This document shows positions 10,038 to 16,429 of a DNA stretch of 64,000 bases, piece by piece. The stretch lies in assembly GCA_902603925.1 (NCBI GenBank), contig CACKWQ010000002.1, positions 1 to 64,000 on the forward strand, given 5' to 3'. The stretch comes from an uncultured Pelagibacteraceae bacterium. GTDB taxonomy: Bacteria; Pseudomonadota; Alphaproteobacteria; Pelagibacterales; Pelagibacteraceae. The number at the start of each line of letters is the position of its first letter. Position 1 is the first letter of the stretch. The position numbers were made by a program, and so were the translations under genes. The notes under the pieces are model-generated. The model worked only from the letters and a program-made list of their open reading frames with translations. It was not told where the DNA came from and ran no database searches.

Positions 10038-11146
10038 TATCTTTGTATACACATTGCTATCCCCATTCCGCCGCCAATACATAGTGTTGCTAACCCTTTT
10101 TTTGAATCTCTTTTTACCATTTCATGTATTAATGTAACCATTATTCTTGTACCGGATGCTCCTATCGGATGTCCTAAAGAGATTGCCCCGCCATTTACAT
10201 TTACAATTTCTGTTGGAATTTTTAAATCTTTTATTACCGCAAGACTCTGAGCAGCGAAAGCCTCGTTTGACTCTATTAAATCTATTTCGCTAATTTTCCA
10301 ACCTGCTTTCTCAATTGCTTTTTTTGATGAAGGTATAGGTCCTGACCCCATTAAAGCAGGATCAACCCCACATGTTGCCCAAGATACAATTTTAGCTAGC
10401 GGTTCTAAGTTTCTTTTTTCAGCTTCATCTCTTGTCATCAAAATTACACCTGCCGCACCATCATTTATTCCTGATGAATTACCTGCAGTCACTGTACCAT
10501 TTTCTTTAAAAATAGTTTTTAAAGAAGAAAGTCTCTCCAAATTAATGTCTTGTCTTGGGTGTTCATCTTTATCAGCTAAATCAGAAATTATTTCATCTCT
10601 AAATCTGTTATTTTTTAAAGCCAATTTTGTTTTTTTTTGAGACTCAAATGCAAAAGCATCTTGATCCTCTCTAGATATATTCCATTTAATTGCAACATTT
10701 TCCGCAGTAACCCCCATATGATATTTATTGTAAACATCGATTAAACCATCTTTGAGCATTACGTCTTTATCACAATTAGTCATACTTTCCTGTCCGCCAG
10801 CGATAACTATTTTTGCATCATTAGCTTTGATTGATTGATAAGCAGATGCAATAGATCTTAAACCAGAGCCACATACTTGATTAATAACATATGCTGTTTT
10901 TTCGAAAGGCACACCTGCCTTTATTGAAGATTGTCTAGCTGGATTTTGTCCTTTATTTCCTGTCAAAACCTGCCCTAATATAATTTCATTTATATCATTG
11001 GGAGATATCATAGATTTCTTTAACAAATTTTGAATGACATTTGCTCCTAAATCATGGGCCTCATATTTACTTAAAATCCCCCCATACTTGCCTATCGGTG
11101 TTCTTAAGGCATTAGTAATAACTATATCTTTAGAATTTTTACTCAT
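10034..11146 (-). CDS. Acetyl-CoA acyltransferase (thiolase), loop-shortened
   Basis: A thiolase of 370 aa when started at the ATG at 11146 (MSKNSKDIVITNALRTP); an upstream in-frame start would add 12 unconserved residues. Catalytic residues are present: nucleophile C92 (NQVCGSG), H326 (GHPIGASG) and C356 (CIGGGMG). The family usually has ~390 aa. Compared from memory with Zoogloea ramigera thiolase, about 16 residues are missing between GGQESM and LKDGL, and about 9 more in the following cationic loop. The reaction is condensation or thiolysis of acyl-CoA, either acetoacetyl-CoA formation or beta-oxidation. It stands alone, so pathway assignment is open. Confidence 0.92.
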   Translation of the reverse strand: MSKNSKDIVITNALRTPIGKYGGILSKYEAHDLGANVIQNLLKKSMISPNDINEIILGQVLTGNKGQNPARQSSIKAGVPFEKTAYVINQVCGSGLRSIASAYQSIKANDAKIVIAGGQESMTNCDKDVMLKDGLIDVYNKYHMGVTAENVAIKWNISREDQDAFAFESQKKTKLALKNNRFRDEIISDLADKDEHPRQDINLERLSSLKTIFKENGTVTAGNSSGINDGAAGVILMTRDEAEKRNLEPLAKIVSWATCGVDPALMGSGPIPSSKKAIEKAGWKISEIDLIESNEAFAAQSLAVIKDLKIPTEIVNVNGGAISLGHPIGASGTRIMVTLIHEMVKRDSKKGLATLCIGGGMGIAMCIQRY

Positions 11147-11212
11147 GTTTAATACAATAATTGCTAAATTAATAAATTTCATTAGAAATATGAAGTATAT
11201 TATTTATAAAAT

Positions 11213-11289
11213 GCGCCTGTAGCTCAATTGGATAGAGCGCTTGGCTACGGACCAGGAGGCTCTGGGTTCGACTCCTAGCAGGCGCACCA
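11213..11289 (+). tRNA. tRNA-Arg(ACG)
   Basis: A 77-nt cloverleaf: acceptor GCGCCTG pairs with CAGGCGC, D-arm GCTC/GAGC, anticodon stem CTTGG/CCAGG with loop CTACGGA (anticodon ACG, read as inosine), and T-arm CTGGG-TTCGACT-CCTAG. The 3' CCA is encoded. A TATATT hexamer at 11196-11201 could be its -10 box; no good -35 is seen. A small protein gene starts only 12 nt beyond the CCA. Confidence 0.97.
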
Positions 11290-11301
11290 AGAAAGGAAAC
11301 T

Positions 11302-11385
11302 ATGAAAATATCTTTACAAAACTCGGTAATTTACTTTTTTATAGCTATCGGATTAGTGTTATTTTTAATAACTTTATTTATATGA
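11302..11385 (+). CDS. Small single-helix membrane peptide (27 aa)
   Basis: A 27-codon frame starts 12 nt after the tRNA-Arg CCA and is preceded by GAAAGGAAACT, a clear Shine-Dalgarno. The peptide begins MKISLQNS and continues with about 19 uninterrupted hydrophobic residues, enough for one membrane helix. Its stop overlaps the start of the thioesterase as ATGA (11382-11385), so the two would be translationally coupled. I know no family for it. Support comes from the ribosome-binding site, the coupling and the coherent hydrophobicity; function is unknown. Confidence 0.6.
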   Translation: MKISLQNSVIYFFIAIGLVLFLITLFI

Positions 11386-11792
11386 AAAAAAAATTTGAAA
11401 ACATAAGTAAAAAACCTGGGTTTATGAAACATAATGGAGGACTTTTATTTCGAGAAATATCAAAAAAAAAATATCAATTTAAAGCAAGAGTTCAAAAGTT
11501 TAACCTTAATAGAGCTGGCATAACTCATGGTGGGTTTATAGCAGGTGTTATAGATGCAGGCTCTGGGACGGCAGTTCATAGGGCATCAGGCAATCAGGTT
11601 TGTGTCACGATATCTCTAGATGTTAAATTTATTGGATCAAGTGGACTTGGTGATTTAATTATTGGAAATGTAGAAATACAAAAAATAACAAATTCTCTTA
11701 TTTTTATGAGATGTAAATTAGTCACTAAAAAAAATATTGTAGCTATCGGAACAGGTGTATGGAAAAAAACTAAACGGAAATTTGTAACTTAA
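11382..11792 (+). CDS. PaaI-family hotdog acyl-CoA thioesterase
   Basis: 136 aa from the ATG at 11382. A longer reading that starts inside the tRNA is rejected because it would translate tRNA sequence. The hotdog-fold signature is THGGFIAGVIDAGSGTAV (about residues 48-65), with the HGG loop that holds the acyl-CoA thioester and an acidic residue on the central helix. Members hydrolyse aryl- or acyl-CoA and can clear dead-end CoA esters. It is coupled on both sides to tiny membrane peptides (ATGA upstream, TAATG downstream), which hints that the enzyme may work near the membrane; that is inference. Confidence 0.88.
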   Translation: MKKKFENISKKPGFMKHNGGLLFREISKKKYQFKARVQKFNLNRAGITHGGFIAGVIDAGSGTAVHRASGNQVCVTISLDVKFIGSSGLGDLIIGNVEIQKITNSLIFMRCKLVTKKNIVAIGTGVWKKTKRKFVT

Positions 11793-11893
11793 TGAAAAAG
11801 AAATTTAAATATATTTTTTATAGTGTAATTTATTTACTAATAATTATTGTAATGGCCATTTACTTTTATAAAAATGGAATAAGTTTAGTTTAA
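11792..11893 (+). CDS. Small single-helix membrane peptide (33 aa)
   Basis: A 33-codon frame whose ATG overlaps the last base of the thioesterase stop (TAATG at 11790-11794). It begins MKKKFKYIFY, then carries about 17 hydrophobic residues (IYLLIIIVMAIYF) and ends with a short polar tail (YKNGISLV). The layout, a positive N-terminus plus one helix, predicts a small inner-membrane protein. It resembles the 27-aa peptide upstream of the thioesterase in size and type but not in sequence. No family is recognised. The overlap with the previous stop is the best evidence that it is translated. Confidence 0.5.
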   Translation: MKKKFKYIFYSVIYLLIIIVMAIYFYKNGISLV

Positions 11894-11974
11894 TTTCTAT
11901 AGTTCTTTGATATTTTTTTGTTTTATAATTTTTTGTAAATTTATGTTAATCTTTAAATTATAAGATACAAAAAT

Positions 11975-12025
11975 GAGAACTTTTTAGGCAGTGATTCGGA
12001 CTATTTTTATCCTATTTTTGTTCTT
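11975..12025 (+). other. Possible nested RNA hairpin in the helicase leader
   Basis: The 174 bp between the small membrane peptide and the helicase gene contain nested complementary segments: GAGAAC (11975-11980) with GTTCTT (12020-12025), then TAGG (11985-11988) with CCTA (12011-12014), then AGT/ACT around GATTCGG, separated by U-rich internal loops. This could be a leader structure. It matches no riboswitch class I recognise, and AT-rich DNA produces such pairings often. Confidence 0.25.
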
Positions 12026-12067
12026 TTGAAATAACAATATGTAGTAGTTTAAATAATTTATATACCA

Positions 12068-14551
12068 ATGGTAGAAATGGAAAAAAATAAAATTACAGCA
12101 GTGTTAGGACCAACAAATACTGGAAAAACCTTTTTAGCAATTGAAACAATGCTTTCCTTTGAGAGTGGTATGATTGGTTTTCCTTTAAGATTGCTGGCAA
12201 GAGAAGTTTACGACAAGGTAATAAAAAAAGTTAATATAAATTTAGTCGCTCTTATTACTGGAGAAGAAAAAATAATTCCATCTAGTGCAAAATATTTTTT
12301 ATGCACAGTAGAGTCAATGCCGTTGAATAAGCATCTTGATTTTGTTGGGATAGACGAGATACAAATGTGCTCTGATCATGAGAGAGGACATATATTTACA
12401 CAAAGACTCTTATATTTAAGAGGCGAAAAACTTACTATGTTTATGGGCTCTAATACCATAAAAAATATAATTTCTAGTTTAAATGAAGATATAGAATTTA
12501 TAAATAAAGATAGATTATCTCAATTAACTTACAGCGGTTATAAAAAAATTTCACGTATCGAGAGGAAAAGTGCTGTCATAGCTTTTTCTGCTGAAGAAGT
12601 TTATGCAATTGCAGAACTCATTAGACGTCAAAAAGGTGGTGCTGCTATAGTTATGGGATCTTTGAGCCCAAAAACTAGGAATTCTCAAGTTGAGTTATAT
12701 CAATCAGGCGATGTTGACTATCTTGTTGCTACTGATGCAATTGGTATGGGAATTAATATGGACTTAGATCATATATATTTCTCAAACCTTAAAAAATTTG
12801 ATGGAAAAAAGCTTAGAAGATTAAATTTGTCAGAAATCGGTCAAATATCAGGTAGGGCAGGCAGATATTTAAACGATGGATCATTCGGTATTACGGGGGA
12901 ATGTAAAAATATTAACTCAGAAGAAATAGATTTACTTGAAAATCATAGATTTGAAGAGATAAGAACTTTGTTCTGGAGAAATTCTAATTTAGATTTTAGA
13001 AGTGTACAAACATTAATTCGGTCACTAGATGAAAAACCCTCAAAAAGTTGGTTAAGAAGAATTCATGAATGTGAAGACGAGAAAGTTTTAAAACATTTAG
13101 TAAAGGATAGTTCAATTAAAATTGGAGACGACAAAAAAGAAATAGAATTACTTTGGGAGTGTTGTCAAATCCCGGATTTTGTAAAAAAGACCTATGGTCA
13201 TCACTTTGAAATTGTAAGTAAAGTATTTCAGTTCTTGAGAGGTAAAAATGGTAAAATTCCAAATCAATATATGAAGGAGCAGTTAACAAGTTTAGATAAA
13301 TTAGACGGTAATGTAGACTCTATTTCGAACAGAATCGCAAATGTTAGAACATGGTCTTATGTATCAAATAAGGCTAATTGGGTAGAAAATCAAGATTATT
13401 GGGTTGAAAGAACTAAATATCTTGAAGACAAACTATCTGATAGACTTCATGAAGAATTAACAAAAAGTTTTATTGATAAAAGGGCGAGTGTTTTGGCTAG
13501 GGGATTAAAACAAGATATAAGTTTTGATACAAAAATTTTAGACGATGAGTCTGTAATTATTAATGAACAATTTATCGGTCGTTTAAAGGGACTAAAACTT
13601 GAATTGGATTTAAAAGTTGGAGCCTTAGACTCTGATGTAAAGTCACTTAAAAAAGCTGCAAGACAAAGTGTTACACCTGAAATTTTAAATAGAATAAATC
13701 AAATAACTAAAACCCAAAGTTTAGAACTTAATAATGATTGTAAAATTTATTGGAATAAAAACCCAATTGGTTTCATTATACCAGGGAAAGACTATTTAAG
13801 TCCTGAAATTAAGTTGATAATAGATGATATGGTTGAGTTCAATGATCAAAAAAAATTATTAGAGTTCCTTAATATTTGGTTAACAAAAAAAATAAATAAT
13901 GATTTAGAGTCTCTTCACAAATTAAAATTTATTAAAGATACAAACCCTCAAATAAGAGCATTAGCTTTTCAACTATATGAAAATAACGGTGTAATTAAGA
14001 GAGAAGTTGTACAAGAATTAGTCAAGAAACTATCACAAGATCAAAGGAGAGTACTAAGAGATATAGGAGTAAAGTTTGGAAGATACCATATTTTTTTGTA
14101 TAAATTATTCAAGCCTCAGGCAGTATCATTAAGAATTTTATTATGGAAAAATTACCATGAAAAATTCCTTAACCTTAAACCACCAACATTTGGATTAAAC
14201 TTTATAGAGGACAAGTTAGGTACAAATGAGAATTTCATGCTTTTATGCGGTTTTGAAAAATTTGATAGGTTCTTTGTGAGAATTGACATTTTAGAAAGAC
14301 TCTTTATTCATATAATAAAATCAAATGAGAAAAAAGAAAGTGAAATCAAAATAGTGCCAGAAATGTTAAATTTATTAGGTTGTAATAAAGAAAACTTTTT
14401 AAAACTAATTCATTTTATGAATTACAAATCCTTTGAAAAAAATAATGAAACATATTTTAAATACTCACCTAAAAAAATTAGTTTTAAAATTAAGTCCAAG
14501 AAAAGCTTAGATAATCCATTCAATATCTTAAATCAACTTAATATCAAGTAA
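12068..14551 (+). CDS. SUV3/MgpS-type DExH RNA helicase
   Basis: An 827-aa superfamily 2 helicase. Walker A GPTNTGKT is at 14-21, Walker B DEIQ at 96-99, motif VI QISGRAGR at 259-266, and a long alpha-helical C-terminal region follows. This architecture matches mitochondrial SUV3 and the alphaproteobacterial helicase usually found upstream of fdxA and carD, as here. Mitochondrial SUV3 works with PNPase in RNA decay; whether this one partners the PNPase at 41-43 kb is inference. Either ATG (12068 or 12077) could be used; neither has a strong ribosome-binding site. It overlaps the next start by one base (TAATG). Confidence 0.92.
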   Translation: MVEMEKNKITAVLGPTNTGKTFLAIETMLSFESGMIGFPLRLLAREVYDKVIKKVNINLVALITGEEKIIPSSAKYFLCTVESMPLNKHLDFVGIDEIQMCSDHERGHIFTQRLLYLRGEKLTMFMGSNTIKNIISSLNEDIEFINKDRLSQLTYSGYKKISRIERKSAVIAFSAEEVYAIAELIRRQKGGAAIVMGSLSPKTRNSQVELYQSGDVDYLVATDAIGMGINMDLDHIYFSNLKKFDGKKLRRLNLSEIGQISGRAGRYLNDGSFGITGECKNINSEEIDLLENHRFEEIRTLFWRNSNLDFRSVQTLIRSLDEKPSKSWLRRIHECEDEKVLKHLVKDSSIKIGDDKKEIELLWECCQIPDFVKKTYGHHFEIVSKVFQFLRGKNGKIPNQYMKEQLTSLDKLDGNVDSISNRIANVRTWSYVSNKANWVENQDYWVERTKYLEDKLSDRLHEELTKSFIDKRASVLARGLKQDISFDTKILDDESVIINEQFIGRLKGLKLELDLKVGALDSDVKSLKKAARQSVTPEILNRINQITKTQSLELNNDCKIYWNKNPIGFIIPGKDYLSPEIKLIIDDMVEFNDQKKLLEFLNIWLTKKINNDLESLHKLKFIKDTNPQIRALAFQLYENNGVIKREVVQELVKKLSQDQRRVLRDIGVKFGRYHIFLYKLFKPQAVSLRILLWKNYHEKFLNLKPPTFGLNFIEDKLGTNENFMLLCGFEKFDRFFVRIDILERLFIHIIKSNEKKESEIKIVPEMLNLLGCNKENFLKLIHFMNYKSFEKNNETYFKYSPKKISFKIKSKKSLDNPFNILNQLNIK

Positions 14552-14976
14552 TGTTCGATTTCCTAAAAAAAAAAGATGATCCTCAAAAAGAAAATCAGTC
14601 CTTGGTTGAAGTTGCATGCCTTTTGATACATGCTTCCAAAATAGATGAAAATTATTCAGTAGATGAAAAACAGATAATTAAAAAAACTATTATTAATTTA
14701 GGGGCTAGTGATGACAATGTTGAAGAAATTATTTCGAATGCAGAAAAAATTGAGCAAAATTCTAATCAAATACTTGATTTTACAAAAAACATTAAAAATG
14801 TTGATCAAAATAAAAAGTTAATAGTAGTAGAGGCTTTATGGAAAATTATTTATTCAGACTCTAATTCGGATATGTATGAAGCAAATTTGATGAGGAGACT
14901 TACGGGTTTATTATATCTAGATCCCAAAGATGTTGGTGATATCAAACAAAAAATAATAAGTGAACAAATTAAATGA
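14551..14976 (+). CDS. TerB-family protein
   Basis: 141 aa, mostly alpha-helical, with the TerB/COG4103 pattern: an early [23 protein letters not shown] stretch in which an acidic D-x-x-x-S/x-x-E segment may bind metal, and a second pseudo-repeat ([13 protein letters not shown]...EANLMRRL). TerB proteins are linked to tellurite and stress-response complexes, but stand-alone members like this have no established function. It is tightly coupled to its neighbours: it starts on the last base of the helicase and its stop forms ATGA with the fdxA start. Confidence 0.8.
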   Translation: MFDFLKKKDDPQKENQSLVEVACLLIHASKIDENYSVDEKQIIKKTIINLGASDDNVEEIISNAEKIEQNSNQILDFTKNIKNVDQNKKLIVVEALWKIIYSDSNSDMYEANLMRRLTGLLYLDPKDVGDIKQKIISEQIK

Positions 14977-15299
14977 CCTATATTGTTAACGATAAATGTA
15001 TTAAATGTAAATTAATGGACTGTGTTGAGGTATGTCCAGTTGACTGTTTTTACGAGGGTAAAAATATGCTTGTAATTAAACCTGATGAGTGTATAGATTG
15101 TGGCGTTTGTGAGCCTGAATGTCCTGTAGACGCTATAGAACCAGACACAAATGAAGGAACAGATAAATGGGTAGAAATAAATACAAAGTATTCAGAAATT
15201 TGGCCGAACATAACACAAAAGAAAGACCCACCCAAAGATAACGAAAAATTCAGAGATGAAAAAAATAAATTTGATAAGTACTTTAAAGAAAACATTTAA
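14973..15299 (+). CDS. fdxA: 7Fe-8S ferredoxin FdxA
   Basis: A 108-aa soluble electron carrier. The N-terminal half holds C9, C12, C17, C21 and C25, and the second motif [12 protein letters not shown] holds C40, C43, C46 and C50. This is the usual pattern for one 3Fe-4S and one 4Fe-4S cluster, followed by the ~50-residue tail typical of FdxA. Helicase-fdxA-carD is a recurring alphaproteobacterial neighbourhood. The last 44 bp overlap the proposed start of carD in a different frame. Confidence 0.95.
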   Translation: MTYIVNDKCIKCKLMDCVEVCPVDCFYEGKNMLVIKPDECIDCGVCEPECPVDAIEPDTNEGTDKWVEINTKYSEIWPNITQKKDPPKDNEKFRDEKNKFDKYFKENI

Positions 15300-16119
15300 A
15301 AAAAAATCAAAGGTTCCAAAATCAAAAAACCTAAAAAAAACAATTAAAAAAAACAATAACAAAGTTAAGGAGCCAAAAAAAATAGTTAAAATTAAAGAAA
15401 TTAAAAAAAAAAAGAAAAAGGTAGCTAAGTCTAATAAGAAAGAAAAAGCAAAGTTACAAGAAACCAATAATCAAAGTCTGAGACTAACTAAAAACATAAA
15501 TGATCAAAAGCCTGAAATAAAAAAAATTAAAAAACAGTCGTCAGAAAAGAGAATTTTTAAAATTAAAGATTATGTAGTTTATCCAAAACATGGTGTAGGT
15601 CAAATAACTGAATTTAAAAAAATAAATATTGGTGGAATTGATGTAGAGACATATGTTTTAAAATTCGAAAAAGATAAAGCTAATGGAATGATACCTGTTA
15701 ACAAACAATCTCATCTGAGACCTCTTGCAACAATTAATCAAGTAAATAAGTGTATTAGTATATTAAAGGGAAAACCAAAGATTAAAAGATCAATGTGGAG
15801 TAGAAGAGCACAAGAGTATGAGGCCAAGATTTCATCTGGAAAAATTTATGATCTAGCAGAAGTAGTCAGAGATTTGAATAAAGGCGATGATATAATGATT
15901 GATCAATCATATAGTGAGAGACAACTTTTTGAAAAGGCTTATGAAAGGTTATTGGCCGAATTTCAAATTATCTTAGGTATTGGATATGAGGCAACGCAGA
16001 AAAAATTAGATAAAGCACTTAAAAGAAATCTAGAAAATCAATCTCCTAAACAAGAGGTCAAGATAGAGGAGAAAACCGAAATTACTGGGGATCCTGAAGC
16101 ACCACAATCTATAGAATAA
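15256..16119 (+). CDS. carD: CarD/CdnL-family transcription regulator with lysine-rich extension
   Basis: 287 aa. The RNA polymerase-interacting domain starts near residue 100 ([17 protein letters not shown]), followed by the CarD C-terminal helical DNA-contacting domain ([13 protein letters not shown], then LAEVVRDLN). CarD stabilises open promoter complexes by binding the polymerase beta subunit. Most family members have ~160-170 residues; here about 100 extra N-terminal residues are extremely basic (31 lysines in the first 70). The only ATG that keeps the domain lies 44 bp inside fdxA, with a weak ribosome-binding site, so the true N-terminus is uncertain. An A11 run lies at 15403-15413. 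A terminator follows 4 bp after the stop. Confidence 0.9.
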   Translation: MKKINLISTLKKTFKKKSKVPKSKNLKKTIKKNNNKVKEPKKIVKIKEIKKKKKKVAKSNKKEKAKLQETNNQSLRLTKNINDQKPEIKKIKKQSSEKRIFKIKDYVVYPKHGVGQITEFKKINIGGIDVETYVLKFEKDKANGMIPVNKQSHLRPLATINQVNKCISILKGKPKIKRSMWSRRAQEYEAKISSGKIYDLAEVVRDLNKGDDIMIDQSYSERQLFEKAYERLLAEFQIILGIGYEATQKKLDKALKRNLENQSPKQEVKIEEKTEITGDPEAPQSIE

Positions 16120-16162
16120 AAAAAACGCTTCCCACGCAAGCGCCATGAGAAGCGTTATTTTT
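16118..16162. terminator. Bidirectional intrinsic terminator
   Basis: An inverted repeat (arms 16124-16136 and 16144-16156, 7-nt loop) between the convergent carD and microprotein genes. As minus-strand RNA it forms 13 pairs including two G.U pairs, then a U tract, so it is best suited to end the microprotein transcript. On the plus strand the two G.U pairs become C.A mismatches, but the outer eight pairs (AACGCTTC/GAAGCGTT) are followed by ATTTTT, so it can also stop carD transcription. Confidence 0.88.
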
Positions 16163-16179
16163 AAGGAAAGAAAACTTAA

Positions 16180-16251
16180 CTATCTTCTTCTTCTTTTCTT
16201 AGCCTTTTTAGCTTTCTTTTTCTTTTTAGCTTTTTTTCTTCTTTTAGCCAT
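16180..16251 (-). CDS. Polycationic Lys/Arg/Ala microprotein (23 aa)
   Basis: A 24-codon frame encodes a peptide starting MAKRRKKAKK and ending KKRRRR. It consists only of Lys, Arg and Ala apart from the initiator Met. It is preceded by AGGGAGCTAAAA, a strong Shine-Dalgarno, and by its own promoter-like sequence (16301-16329) with a hairpin in the leader. A terminator follows. It therefore forms a compact independent unit of about 170 nt. Composition resembles histone-H1-like or ribosome-associated basic tails, so nucleic-acid binding is likely; the role is unknown. No acidic or hydrophobic residue is present. Confidence 0.75.
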   Translation of the reverse strand: MAKRRKKAKKKKKAKKAKKRRRR

Positions 16252-16271
16252 TTTTAGCTCCCTGTTATTGT

Positions 16272-16290
16272 ACGAATCAAAATGATTCGT
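16272..16290 (-). promoter_or_regulatory. 5'-leader hairpin or operator before the microprotein
   Basis: A perfect inverted repeat, ACGAATCA-AAA-TGATTCGT (8 bp arms, 3-nt centre). It lies just downstream of the expected transcription start and about 20 nt before the microprotein start codon. As RNA it would form a tight hairpin close to the 5' end, which could protect the transcript. As DNA it could be an operator. It is not followed by a U tract, so it is not a terminator. Confidence 0.6.
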
Positions 16291-16300
16291 GATTTATTAA

Positions 16301-16329
16301 TTTTTATTTTTTTTAAAGACTTATGTCAA
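16301..16329 (-). promoter_or_regulatory. Sigma70-type promoter for the microprotein
   Basis: On the minus strand a perfect TTGACA (16329-16324) is followed after 17 nt by TAAAAA (16306-16301), an acceptable -10 in this AT-rich genome. The predicted start, near 16294, would place the leader hairpin almost at the RNA 5' end. This is among the best -35 boxes I see in the window. The call rests on consensus match and position only. Confidence 0.6.
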
Positions 16330-16429
16330 TTATTTAATTTTAAATAAAAAAATTATAAAATAAATTTAATTTGTTAAAAAATTAATTAATAAAAAAGATA
16401 AGTAAATTGCGATTAATAAACACTTTTTT

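Noticed and set aside
11182-11241. Longer forms of the thiolase (from 11182) and thioesterase (from 11241)
   Set aside because: The first adds unconserved residues ahead of a typical thiolase start. The second begins inside tRNA-Arg and would translate tRNA sequence.
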